Source: Blastobasis lacticolella (lineage: Eukaryota > Arthropoda > Insecta > Lepidoptera > Blastobasidae). Taken from it: a stretch of 64,000 nucleotides of DNA. The stretch is taken from NCBI GenBank assembly GCA_905147135.1, contig LR990054.1, positions 15,041,001-15,105,000 on the forward strand, in the 5' to 3' direction. Positions 1 through 10,310 of the stretch are shown here, one piece after another (the first letter of the stretch is position 1; the number at the start of each line of letters is the position of its first letter). The translations under genes were made by a program, and so were the position numbers. The notes beneath the pieces were generated by a model that was not told the origin of the DNA, searched no databases, and worked only from the letters and a program-made list of their open reading frames with translations.

Positions 1-180
1 TATAATTCATTAGTATTACAATTGAAATGTCAAGATCTAAATATAATACCATCGATATGTCAAAAATTTAAATTCCAATTTTCAATAAATTCAAGTAACA
101 TGTCTAATTTTTTTTTTTGTTAGTAAAGTATATTTCGTAATATTAAGTTAGTGTATAATTGTATTTAAAGTATAATTAAT

Positions 181-898
181 CTAAAGACTGCGTGCATACG
201 CGAGCTCACAGCAGCGCCTCATGTACACGCAGTCCATCCTGTCGGCTACCACGCGCAGGAGCGCGTTGGGGCTGCCGCGCACGCGACGCACCAGGGATGA
301 GCATTTCTTACGCATCGTGGCAAAGAAACAGTCTACCGCGGCCTCTGCAAACATCCCCGATGCGCTACAGAAGCGCGGCAGCCCCAACAACACCCGGAAC
401 GCGTTATTGAATTGGACGCGAAGGGCGCTGTATGTTTTCAGCGTGTAGTCAGCCCACAAGCTGCAAGTATAAAATGATGTACAATAAGCTCTAAACATAG
501 TAATCTTAACTTCTTTCGAGCACCTTGCAAACCTGCGGGCCATCATATTGGCACGTTTTGACAGCGCCCTTCGTTCCCGTTCAATGTCGTCATTGTCCTT
601 GAGATTTTCAGACACAAGATGACCTAGGTATTTAAAGTTATAAACTCTCTTCAAATCTACACCATAGAGTTTAATAGTCGGTACATTACTTGCGCCTCTG
701 CCTCGAACGGTAAAGACCATGACCTGGCTCTTTTTAACATTATACCGCAATCCGTGTTCGACTGCGTACTCAGCGCAAATGTCTAATAACACTTTTAACC
801 CACACATCGACGCACTCAGCAGCACCATGTCGTCTGCATAGCTTATGTTATTGAAACACACTCCATCAACGTGGCATCCAACATGTGTGCTGCTGAGA
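181..898 (-). mobile_element. 5'-truncated LINE, reverse transcriptase C-terminal part
   Basis: The minus-strand frame reads as the end of a non-LTR retrotransposon reverse transcriptase. It has the catalytic YADD motif followed by the thumb and C-terminal region with phrases such as KYLGH and IERERRAL that recur in moth LINE proteins. The frame ends in a natural stop at 181-183, but the fingers, most of the palm and any endonuclease domain are missing. This is the usual 5' truncation left by incomplete reverse transcription. Homology begins about position 898; residues encoded above it are chance frame extension. The clade (RTE-like or R4-like) is not certain. It is not expected to be active. 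Confidence 0.85.
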
Positions 899-904
899 AC
901 AGAT

Positions 905-1060
905 TTATTGCACACAAAATACAAAAAAGAAAATTTAACAGGTCTATTCAAACATTGTGGGCAAAGGCGGCCTTATCGCTACAAGCGATCTCTTCCAGGC
1001 AACCCTTGTCTAGAAAGAGAAAAAGATAAACATCAGTCAGACAAGCAACAAAAAAGCATA
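905..1060 (-). mobile_element. LINE 3' tail fragment
   Basis: This stretch holds the sequence gggcaaaggcggccttatcg, a common untranslated tail motif of moth LINEs, next to the reverse transcriptase fragment. Recognition is by memory of repeat families, without a search. It probably represents a second insertion beside the RT fragment. Confidence 0.45.
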
Positions 1061-1403
1061 AAATATTTGTGGTAAACTACTAAAAAGTTTAAAGTTTATT
1101 TCATAATTTAACAGCATTTTACTGGCAACAGATACGTAGCATCTAACCGCTGGTAGGTAGGCGTTCACTTCCGATGGCCTGGCGGTCGTAAAAACATTTG
1201 AGGAATCGGAATTAATTATTTGCACAACGCAATTTGAAGTACTGAAAGTGCTGCCACACCTACCTATGTATCGTATATTGCTTGTGTCATAAAAATGTCA
1301 TTACCACATGCGGTGTGACGCAAAAGCATATTGCGTAAATGATATAAAATAAGCACTTAAAATTAGCATAAAGGCAAATGCTTTTCCGATAATAATAACG
1401 ACA
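1061..1403. other. No gene seen
   Basis: AT-rich sequence between a LINE tail and a MITE. The only minus-strand frame (1037-1225) is short, has no homology I recognise and is not supported. Confidence 0.5.
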
Positions 1404-1665
1404 GGGGGTGATTCTTTTTAATCCGTCAGATTATCAAAAAATAATGGACGCGTATTTTTTCTAAAAATACGGCGCGATACAGTAAGTTCAAATGGTGCGT
1501 GACGTCACGCCTGAGGTGAAATTTTACTTAGTAGTGACGTCAAGAGTCACGAGCCCCTACTCCGAAACTTTGATACGCTTTATCTTTGCAATAATGAATT
1601 CCATAAATAAAAAAAAACTGACGGACTAATTACAATTTTAAAATGTTGATCCAGTCATCATCCCC
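1404..1665. mobile_element. MITE copy 1 with TGACGTCA core
   Basis: This roughly 262-bp segment is related along its length to 55771-56018. Both copies open with a GGGRTGAT-type end, close with ATCATCCC and carry an internal AAATGGTGCGTGACGTCACG block. Both also contain a stretch beginning ACGCGTATTTTTTCT or ACACGTATTTTTTCT, a GAAATTTTACT block and a CGCTTTATCT block. The ends are inverted repeats, so this is a non-autonomous DNA element. No transposase is encoded. Confidence 0.7.
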
Positions 1666-1859
1666 ATTAATTTAAACTTGGCTCTCTCTGCGCCTGAGGT
1701 AGTGTCCCAGATACAGACAGATTCTCGACAAAAGTAAAAACATTAAAGCCCATTACATTCATACTAATAACAACGAGTCTATATCTCATATGGATTTGGA
1801 AATCTAGAGTAGAATTTCAGATACATTAATTGTCTATGCCTACCCCTATGGGATGCGGG

Positions 1860-2060
1860 CGTGAGTGTGTATCATCATCACAGCCCATAACAGTCCACTG
1901 CAGGTCTAAGGGCCTCCCCCACGAGAAGGGATATTATTGCCATAAAAATAAGCATGGAAGCTTGTCTTGGCGGGTTGGAGATCGCAGTGTTATAAATATA
2001 ACAATGGAAAACGCTGCTGCCCATTTTCCATCTTTTGCCTCGAAAACATTTTTTTATATA
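1860..2060 (+). repeat. Dispersed repeat R1, copy a
   Basis: First of five recognisable copies in the window (others at 4104, 35625, 39570 on minus and 58733). Shared landmarks are cagcccataacagtccactg, the string gcgggttggagatcgcagtg, and aaaacgctgctgcccatttt. It is a diverged, non-coding interspersed repeat, and short frames inside it are not genes. Confidence 0.75.
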
Positions 2061-2299
2061 ATTTATTATACACATTTCATAAGAATTCCATACATTTCCT
2101 AAACAGGAATCAGAAATGTGTTATTTTCAATGTTTTATTTGAAAATTTGACAAAAAACCGAATCTATCAGCAACGTCGTTTTGTCACAGAGGGTTAGGAT
2201 GCGAGAAGCGAAGCGACGAGTAGGTTAGTTGTTATGAACCACCGCGGACTGGCGAGTACCAGAACCAAATCTAAATATTTTCACAATTGCATTTTAAAA

Positions 2300-2525
2300 A
2301 CTGACACGCGTTTTTAAAATGACTCTTGCAGCTACGCCTCAAGTGTTTACGTACGCCGGAGCAGTGGAATTTTCCCGTGTTAATGTCAACATAATCTCAA
2401 AACATACATTTCCGGCTACCATTTATTTAGGGATTGTGTACAATGCCGTTCAGGGTCGTGGCGTCTTTTGGTGTTGGAGGCCAAGATCCTCTTTGGGTCG
2501 CTGAGCCAGCGCAGTAAGTAAGTAA
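2300..2525 (+). mobile_element. LINE 3' end with GTAA-repeat tail
   Basis: The sequence around 2450-2510 encodes the C-terminal phrase FGVGGQDPLWVAEPAQ followed by a stop. This is a frequent ending of moth LINE proteins and it is followed at once by the simple tail gtaagtaagtaagg. Only the last codons and tail are present, so this is a strongly 5'-truncated copy. Confidence 0.6.
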
Positions 2526-2579
2526 GGAAATGTGAACCTTCGACAAATCATTTTACACATTTCCTAAATTGGTTCACCA

Positions 2580-2740
2580 TATCCGCCCGTATCGCATGGC
2601 TTTTCTCGGGATAACCTTCCTCATGAATCACTCTCTATTAGTGAAAACCGCATGAAACCCCGTTCATCCGTTTTGTAATTTATCGCGAACAAACAGACAG
2701 ACAGACGCGGCGTGGGACTTTGTTTTATAATAAGTAGTGA
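2580..2740 (+). repeat. RTE-type tail with ACAG repeats
   Basis: Contains the dispersed signature of an accgcatgaaa phrase, cgttcatccgttttg and tatcgcgaacaaacagacag, typical of abundant insect retroelement 3' tails. It is non-coding. Confidence 0.5.
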
Positions 2741-4103
2741 TTAGTAGAGCGTGATCTAAATAGATATAAAACATGTTGCGTAATTGTTTGTTTCATATTA
2801 AAAACGGTTTACCCTTTCATCGTCCGTATTTCGACTGTTTACAAACAATTTTTACTTTTACTCAAGGCAATGTGGACCCTTTAATTACGCAAAGCCTTGA
2901 GCTCCAACTTCTCTCGAACGTTATAATTAATTAGGGGTTTAATGTAAATTGGGTATTGAGCTACCCTGTTAACATTTTGGCCAATTTTATCGAAGCCTGG
3001 TTTGAATTTTCATAAGACTTGAATCTCTGGTTTCCGCTCGGCTTCCTTTTGTTATTTCTTATGGGAAATTTTGGATGTTTGGATGTTTACCGGTACCTCA
3101 TTAAGCTATTAGTGCCACCTGTTTTACGTAGATGTTTTTTATAGTTCTGCTAGTAATATTAAAGCGAAAGAACTACTTTTGATTATTTATTTAATATTTT
3201 TAATGTTACACACAAACAACTACACGGATTTTCACGAAAAAGTATATTTAACCTGTACTAGCATTTAAAACTTTTTGTACACACTTAATTACCGTCGTGA
3301 TTAGTTACCTGTCATGGGGGCTATGACGTCACAGCCCCTAATCGCCCTCTTTCTAATTAGGAATTCCAACTTTCGTATTTTACTTATTTTTAATGTTATT
3401 TGTAAAATTGTTTTGATTTACAACTCTTTAAGTAAATATCCTTCAATTTATGCAATCAAGTCAGCCAAATGTCTATTTTTGCACTGGATTATAGATGCTC
3501 GTGCCTCGAGAATGTAGACTTTTTATCCCAGTATAAATATCCGTGGGGGAACAAAATGCTAAGCGGTCAAGACCGCGGGCAGAACTAAAGCTAGATAGGT
3601 ACCTAATTATGCGAACCGCAGTCCCTCCCTGTCTGCCAGTCTGATAGCAATTACTATGTTCGTCCCACTGAAGGCATTTCAAGATGGGGTAAGTAGTTCT
3701 CAAGAAGGGACGTTGAATATTATGCTCTTCTGGAAAACTTTTCCCCTCGTAAACAATATGCTGTATTTCTGAGAGGTTCCACCACGGCTTTTATTCTCTA
3801 TTTTCCTTGTAAGCTTATGGTGAACCTAGTTTTGGTTCGCTACTGTGTTCGTGCAGATTTAGGTCAACTATATTTGCGGACAGAAAAGCTTAGTTCAAAC
3901 AAGGGGAAGGTGATAATGGGACAATCATAAAGAAACATGCGGTCTTCCTATTTTTATAGTCCTTTTATCTTATAAATGCGTAAGTTTATAAGGATGGATC
4001 AGATTGGATGTTTGTTACAAGGTTGAGGTAAAAACTAGTAAACGGAATTTAATGAAATTTTGCAGTGTTGTGGCTACAGCCTAGAATAACAAGAGACTAT
4101 ATC
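2741..4103. other. No gene seen; one CRE-like palindrome
   Basis: AT-rich intergenic or intronic DNA. Apart from the palindrome at 3317-3338, I see no coding frame, RNA gene or transposon I can support. Confidence 0.5.
3317..3338. promoter_or_regulatory. CRE-like near-perfect palindrome
   Basis: A 22-bp inverted repeat, GGGGCT on the left and AGCCCC on the right, is centred on the full CREB/ATF consensus TGACGTCA (3324-3331). Only one symmetric base pair (positions 7 and 16) breaks the symmetry. No transcription start can be placed next to it, so a regulatory role is inference. Confidence 0.35.
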
Positions 4104-4275
4104 ATCATCATCACAGCCCATAACAATCCACTGCAGGACTTCGGGCCTCTCCCACGAAAGGGGAGGTCATTGCCATAATCTCCACGCTTGGCAGGCGGGT
4201 TGGAGATCGCAGTGCAGTTGATGTAAATCTACCCAGAAAGATGCTGCTGCCCATCTTTCGGATTTGTCCCTTAGT
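4104..4275 (+). repeat. Dispersed repeat R1, copy b
   Basis: Matches copy a over atcatcatcatcacagcccataac, the ctgcaggactt phrase and the cgggttggagatcgcagt block. It ends near a tttgtcccttagtcgc variant of the family's 3' half. Confidence 0.7.
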
Positions 4276-4677
4276 CGCGTTTTACGACACCCACAAGAGA
4301 CTAATATTATTAACTTTTCATCCCGAAATTCGATGCGGATCCCGTAGGAACACGGCATATGTAATGAACAACTACAGCTAGTTCACATTATTTTTATTAT
4401 TTATTTATTTTTTCCATACAGTTTTACAGCAATGAATTTTAGTTATAACTATACCATTCAAAATTGCAATGCTAAAACAAAACTGCGTTTAAAATTTTGA
4501 GTATCCAACGATCTAGCAGTATGATAACCTTAATGACCAGAGAAAAAATCTTTCAAATACATAGGGTAGATACATGCGCCCATATATTTGTGTTTCTCCC
4601 ACTCGTATCTATGTGTGTAAGATAAATGCAAGCAGGATTTCAAATATAACAATGGTATATTTTCCTCGTTGTTACAG

Positions 4678-4798
4678 GATGCACTGGTTAAAGAACACGG
4701 GCAGTCCAAGCAGCAAGGTTGACAAGGCCGAGTTCCGGAACCAACAGACTATCAACCAGTACAGTATCGAGGGTTTTGTCGTTCGCAACGACCAGTAA
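4678..4798 (+). CDS. Terminal coding exon of an unrecognised gene
   Basis: A pyrimidine-rich tract (ttttcctcgttgttacag) ends in AG at 4676-4677. One base plus 39 codons and a TAA stop at 4796-4798 follow. An AATAAA poly(A) signal lies at 4853-4858, about 55 bp after the stop, as expected for a last exon. The C-terminus is hydrophilic, begins MHWLKNTGSPSSK, ends INQYSIEGFVVRNDQ and has no membrane segment. I do not recognise the family. Earlier exons must lie to the left, in this window's AT-rich DNA or beyond its edge. The gene shares its strand with the downstream KCTD gene but ends about 1.3 kb before it. Confidence 0.6.
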
Positions 4799-4852
4799 GG
4801 CCGTCTTAATCTCACTAGTACCCATTTAATGCCAATTTTGACATCGGTTTTC

Positions 4853-4858
4853 AATAAA
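4853..4858 (+). terminator. Poly(A) signal AATAAA
   Basis: Canonical hexamer in tttcaataaatttcg, about 55 bp after the stop of the terminal exon at 4678-4798. Confidence 0.55.
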
Positions 4859-4869
4859 TTTCGGTGAAA

Positions 4870-6202
4870 CTTAGTGAATTAAAAATGTGATATTAAATTT
4901 ACGTACTCGATAAGCTACCAGGAAGTATTTTGTCCTTTGTAAATTATTTTTTTGTTTCGTCTGAAATTATACGTCCTCTCGTCGTATGTGAAACATTTTA
5001 TTTATCCCATTCCAAATCCAAATGTAACGCCCAAATCGGGTGCCGCGAGATCATTTTTTATTCAATTATAATTAATTTGCTCGTAAAGCCACGCAAAACC
5101 ATTTGGGGTAATAAAATTTTAATTGCCTTTCATCCCTGCGTCAACCCCTGTCTGATGTGGAAACAGAGCATATTTCCCTTGGCTCTAATAAAACCTGGCC
5201 GTCATTACTCTTGTAATGAGTAAAAATTAACACTTGCTCCTGCGCCCTCCACCGGCCCAGCTAATTAAAACCATGTTATCCTATTTACTTTTGCTCATTT
5301 GTAGCTAAATGCGTGCGTACGTTAGGTTGGAAGCCTATTACTTTTTTGCCGTCGGGATGTTGTTACGAGTAGGTATTACTTAGTAGGTTTTGTGTAGCAG
5401 CCAGAAACATAATGGCACTCCCGACGAAGCCTTGAAGCAACTTTCCAGATTTAACCTAGTTGGCGCCGAGATTGCAGAAGTCGTAAAACATTTCCGAGTC
5501 GCAATCTTTCATCATTGTTTCAAATAAAATGCAAGTAATGGTGGAAATTGATATAACAAATTATTCGTCGCCAGCGGAGGGCTCCCTCTGGCGTTTAAAG
5601 TTGCAATCTGGGTTGTCTCGGGCGCGGCCGTGCGGGCTTTTTGCTTTAAATTTGCAACGCGCCGCCGCCGCCCGCTCGCCGGCGCCCACCGCGCGATTAA
5701 GGGCAAACAAACTTTTTCACGCGTGATAATGTGCCGAGAGCACCAGACCCGGCGGTGTAATTAAAAAGTTACGCCCAAAATTAAGACCCCGGAGTCCTGT
5801 CAGACATCAATGTTTCATTTGCAAAGTTCTAAAGAGTATAAATATTAAACCGCCGCGAGTGGCGGAGCACGCGCGCCCAGGGCGCCGCGGCGCGCGCTCG
5901 CGGAAACCCCAATTTACTCGGGCGATAAAGGCGAATATTATAACATTCTCCGGAGGATCGGGCGTAATAAACCATCTGTTAGCTAACAATAGACGGCGAC
6001 CTTGAAGGCTTTTACGGAGGAGTTTTCGCTCGAAAGGGTAGGAAATAATTACGTTCGAGTCAGTAACCCGGGCGGGCGTTATTGATGGAGGCTCGGCGGG
6101 GGGCGGGCGGAAAGTGGGTCAGGGGCTGCGCGCGGCGCGGGCGCGCGGGCGGGGGCGGGGGCGGAGGCGGGCGGGGCGGCACTGCGCCCGCAGCCGGCAG
6201 CC
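4870..6202 (+). promoter_or_regulatory. Upstream region and GC-rich 5' leader of KCTD gene
   Basis: The first kilobase is ordinary AT-rich DNA. From about 5600 there are alternating GC-rich patches, and 6080-6200 is almost pure G+C with repeated GGGCGGG/GGGGCGG boxes. This leads directly into the start codon and resembles a TATA-less, GC-box promoter or 5' UTR. The exact transcription start cannot be seen. Frames here (for example 6082-6945) are GC-driven artefacts. Confidence 0.4.
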
Positions 6203-6901
6203 ATGGCGGACGCGCCGCCCGAGGTCGTGGAGCTGAACGTGGGCGGCGTGCACTACGCCACGACGCGCGCGGCCGCGGCCCGCGAGCCCGCCGCGCTGCT
6301 GGCCGCCGCGCTGGCCGACCCGGCGCACCCGCGGGACGCGCGCGGCCGCCTGTTCTTCGACCGCGACGGCGTGCTGTTCCGCTACGTGCTGGACTACCTG
6401 CGCGACGGCGCGCTGGCGCTGCCCGAGGCCTTCCGCGAGCACGAGCGGCTCGCGCGCGAGGCCCGCCACTACCGCCTGCCCGCGCTGGAGGCCGCCGTCC
6501 GCGACGCGCGCGCGCCCCGCGACCGCGAGCGCGGCTGCATCACCGTGGGCTACCGCGGCAGCTTCGCCTTCGGCCGCGACGGGCTCGCCGACGTCAAGTT
6601 CCGGAAGCTCTCCCGGATCCTCGTCTGCGGGAAGGTGACGCTCTGCCGCGACGTGTTCGGGGAGACGCTGAACGAGTCCCGCGACCCGGACCACGGGCTC
6701 GGCGACCGGTACACGTCGCGGTTCTTCCTGAAGCACTCGTTCATCGAGCAGGCGTTCGACATGCTGCAGGAGAACGGGTTCCGGCTGGCGGCGTCGTGCG
6801 GCAGCGGCACCGCCGGCGGCGCCGCCGAGCTCAAGCCGGGCGTCGACTCGGAGGAGAACCGCTGGAACCATTACAACGAATTCGTGTTCGTGAGGGACTA
6901 G
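6203..6901 (+). CDS. Ktl: KCTD8/12/16-like BTB/POZ domain protein (Ktl-like)
   Basis: A complete 232-residue, single-exon gene. The start sits in a strong context (gcagccATGgcg) after a GC-rich leader. Residues about 7-105 are a T1/BTB tetramerisation domain (VVELNVGG at the start, then LFFDRDGVLFRYVLDYLR). Residues about 112-232 match the H1 domain of vertebrate KCTD8/12/16, with landmarks GYRGSF, GRDG, FGETLNESRDPD, RYTSRFFLK and EQAFDMLQENGF. In vertebrates these proteins are cytosolic auxiliary subunits of GABA-B receptors that bind the GABA-B2 tail and Gβγ; the insect role is inferred. It is shorter than human KCTD12 (about 325 residues), mostly because the BTB-H1 linker is minimal. Third codon positions are almost all G or C, unlike the surroundings. 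A poly(A) signal is at 7065-7070. Confidence 0.93.
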   Translation: MADAPPEVVELNVGGVHYATTRAAAAREPAALLAAALADPAHPRDARGRLFFDRDGVLFRYVLDYLRDGALALPEAFREHERLAREARHYRLPALEAAVRDARAPRDRERGCITVGYRGSFAFGRDGLADVKFRKLSRILVCGKVTLCRDVFGETLNESRDPDHGLGDRYTSRFFLKHSFIEQAFDMLQENGFRLAASCGSGTAGGAAELKPGVDSEENRWNHYNEFVFVRD

Positions 6902-7064
6902 ACGCAGGTCCGGGCTCCCCGCGGCGGCGCTTCCTCGCTCGCTGACCGGGGGGCGGTCGGTCCCCGCAATATTTGCGAGGGCCATCCTTCGTAGAGCCAG
7001 CTTTAAACGACGTGCCCTCGGAACGGGACGGACTCGATTCCGCTGGAGTCGTCTCGACTTTGAA

Positions 7065-7070
7065 AATAAA
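7065..7070 (+). terminator. First poly(A) signal after KCTD gene
   Basis: AATAAA in gaaaataaaaatc, about 165 bp after the stop. A further AATAAA is at 7592-7597 and another cluster lies near 7650, so longer 3' ends are possible. Confidence 0.5.
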
Positions 7071-10009
7071 AATCTATATATTTTGTGTAGATAAGTTAAT
7101 CGAACGTTAAATATAAATCATGTAACAAATAGGTAGTTATTAAATGTAAAAAAAGATAAAATACAGTAGATACTAACGTTATCTCCTTTTAGGTCTACCT
7201 TGTGTAATGTGAATTTCCTATGTAATTCTACTAAATGATATTTTCAAATTGTTTTATCTATACAGTTTACCTATTTTATGAAGTTAAATATTATGTATAT
7301 ATTTTGGGAAAAATGTGCGTGGGCCATCTTTTTTGATACATTATTATCTAAATAATAATACTATATTATGCCAAATTATAGTTAAATATGATGATTCAAG
7401 CTCTAGAGTTATCCTTGATGATTTTAATGTTTCATACTATTGAGGTTCTCTGAAGTTTATTTCCGTACCTACATAAATGTACTGACGCGTTGTGATCAAT
7501 GTTTACCGACCTGTTGTTTTACCTTACCGAATAGCCGTTTTCTATTAGACTCTTGTACTTAGTCGTAAGGGCGAACAGACTTCAGAAGTTTAATAAAATA
7601 ATAAAGAATACATATTCTAAATAGCGCGAATGAAACGTACCTTAAATGAAAATAAATATAGAGTAAGTTTTAGAAAGATTCTCGTCTTGTTTCGTACTTC
7701 TTGGGTATTCAATTCAGACCCTTTAGGGTAAAAGGTTACTCTTACAGAGCAAGTTAGCGCAATTTACGTCTTAGGCTGTAAATAACCTTGGCCAGGGGAC
7801 GATAAAGTTCAATCCCAACCATCAACATGGAATCAGTTTATCTATCTGTCTGTATTCCCTTTTACGTATCGAATAAAGTGCCAGGGCTATACTACAGTAC
7901 TGTCCTATAGCTTTCATATTATCAGTGCGTTTTCGAATTTAAATAAGTGGCCATATCATTAGATAAAGATAATACGTCTTAAGCTGAACTTCCTTGCAAT
8001 CTTCCTGCTTGATTGGGCTGCTAGATAGTCGGTGAAATTGTTCTGAAATCTCACTGAAGTAACCGTTGACTCCTGTATTCGTATTTATCATTGTATTAGA
8101 TAGAATATTGTATCGTAGTGTAGTATTATTTTAAAGGTAACAATATGAAAAATTATATTTCATTTTCCGCCGAAGAATGTAGAGCTGATTTATATATCTT
8201 TTTACAAAATCGTCGCCATTGACCTTTTTCCGACTATCGTAGAGCTCATAATTCTGAATACATTACTTATCGTATAATGAGATAATTCGTAGCCAAATAT
8301 CATGTGATTTAAATAGATAATAGTCAGTTTAGATTAATAGTGAGTCTCTACAAGATCCCGTATAGAGTGGAAAATTTCTCCTACCGAACCTTTTTATTAT
8401 CTAAGCTACCAAAGATAAACGTAAATCTTAGACTTTGCATTGAATAACTTCATAACTTACTATATATGTCGGTATCTAATCGTAAAAACACAGTAAACAT
8501 TATGTAGATAAAGCCTCCCTGTACTTATTATATCAAAAGGGAAAAATGTATTCGTGCCTATCTTCAAGTCAAACATGTTTTGATAACTTTCTAAACTTTA
8601 TAAAGAAGGCAAGTAAACACGGCAAACTTCAAAATTGCGGATCGAAAAGATTTGAGAATCACTGGAGTTGTTCGCAAGTCTTATAACTCTTGTTGAATAT
8701 CGAATTTGCGGTAGCTTCGACGTTTGAAAGGTAGGACTTGATAACAAGGTCCTAATATTAATCATTTTTCTCATTCGAGAGTTATATTATTTCATATCTA
8801 CTGTCGGTATTTACATCCAGACTATTCGGATATTAAATCGATCGCTTTTTGAAATGAAGCGCGTTTAACCGACGGCGTAAAAACAGGTTAAGTGGACATT
8901 TTGACACAGTGGACCATGTGACCCTAAAGGACTGTATTATAGATGACTGTATGTAACCATGCTCAAGTCAATCGCAACCAACATAACAGAATTGGAGGTC
9001 AGCACGCCTTAATTTATATAAAATGCCATAAAAATGTTGCAGGACTATCGAATATGTAGGTAGCTGTATCTCACTGCTTTCATTGCATATCACAGGAACA
9101 ACGACGAGCATTGCACCTTTAAAATGCTCTTTACGAAATAGACCTGTATCTACCATAGTAATGTTTTATCAGCTTGTTATTCCATTTAAAACTGTTGCTT
9201 ATAAGTATCTACCTCTTACCGGTAGAGATTACGTGGAAACGTAGGTACTTACATAAAATATGTATGTTAGATTACTTCTGACTGGTTTCATAGTGTACCT
9301 AAGTTTGATACTTCCCCTTTGCTTTAGACATTTGTTAATTTATCAGAAGAAACGTCAGCGATGTCAACTTTAATTTTAAGCTATTTGTAATGTCTATCTG
9401 AATGTTCAATATAATGGAATCGAGCGAAATTAAAGCCGGGTAATGTTTAGAGATAATAAATATGAAAGTAACTTGTATAAGTGTATCTATTCTACTTAAA
9501 CTGGTGGCTATACCAGAGTTATCTGTCGTTATTTTATCTCGGTTACTGTTATGGTGCCATAATACAAAGTTATCAAGGACTGATTGAAATCGTGTAAAGT
9601 GGGAGTAGGAAAGAGTAAACAACATAAGGAAAATGTGGAGGACTTGCTTACCGAATTCTTAGTTATATTTAAACGTTCTGTATGATCTCAGCGGTTCCTC
9701 GGAAAGATTGTGTTGACTATCTCCTTTTTGAAATGGACATCAGTTGTGTATCAAGACGAAATTGAATGCCTGCAAACGTTTATTTTTCAGGTATGTGATG
9801 TTTGTTGTGAACGTAATCTTGTAGATTCTTTGTACCTTCTAATTTTAGTTACTTACCTTACTGTAATGTCTGAACAAAACAGTGTTGAAACTGGACTTGA
9901 TTACTGTAGGATTTCTAAAGGAATAGTTTTGCGAATAAATTTAGTTAAAAAACTAACCATATCTTTCAATTTTAAATAGACCCTGTTAAATTAAGTCTAT
10001 TACTATCTG
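7071..10009. other. 3' UTR continuation and intergenic DNA, no gene seen
   Basis: Uniformly AT-rich with scattered AATAAA hexamers to about 7660, then no recognisable element. Frames at 8968-9156, 9335-9625 and 9710-9979 are short, lack homology I recognise and look like chance openings. Confidence 0.5.
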
Positions 10010-10310
10010 GCGCGTCGGTGGCCTAATGGTTAAGGGGTCCGACATGTACCCCGAGGTATCAGGTTCGAACCGCAGTGCCGCTATGTACCTACCAATGACT
10101 CTTCTGAGTGCGAGTTGAGATGAAACACTAACCGATCCTCTTACGGTGATGGAAAACATCGTGATGAAACCTACATTATCAAACGACTGAATGTGTAACT
10201 ATATAATCTGGTCAGGTCCCTTAATAGTTACTCCATTGCAACTACCTGATCTGCCAAATCCTGGATCATGGTCAAGGCGGACTACTACCTAATATTAAAA
10301 AGAATCCTTG
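10010..10310 (+). repeat. tRNA-derived SINE family S, copy 1 (near full length)
   Basis: The 5' part carries RNA polymerase III promoter boxes: A box TGGCCTAATGG and B box GGTTCGAACC. The shared body includes cgtgatgaaacct and ctgatctgccaaatcctgga, then ggtcaaggcggac near the 3' end. Other copies or pieces lie at 13066, 14055, 16010(-), 32827(-), 40770, 45970 and 60515(-). This is a dispersed SINE and not a functional tRNA gene; the acceptor stem does not pair. Confidence 0.85.

Noticed and set aside
6119..6985. Minus-strand 288-codon frame opposite the KCTD gene, and + strand frame 6082-6945
   Set aside because: Both are by-products of extreme GC content and G/C third positions in the true frame; their residues are repetitive Ala, Arg and Gly, while the 6203-6901 frame has clear domain homology.
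10010..10085. tRNA gene with A and B boxes (also at 13066)
   Set aside because: Part of dispersed SINE family S; no cloverleaf closes at the ends.
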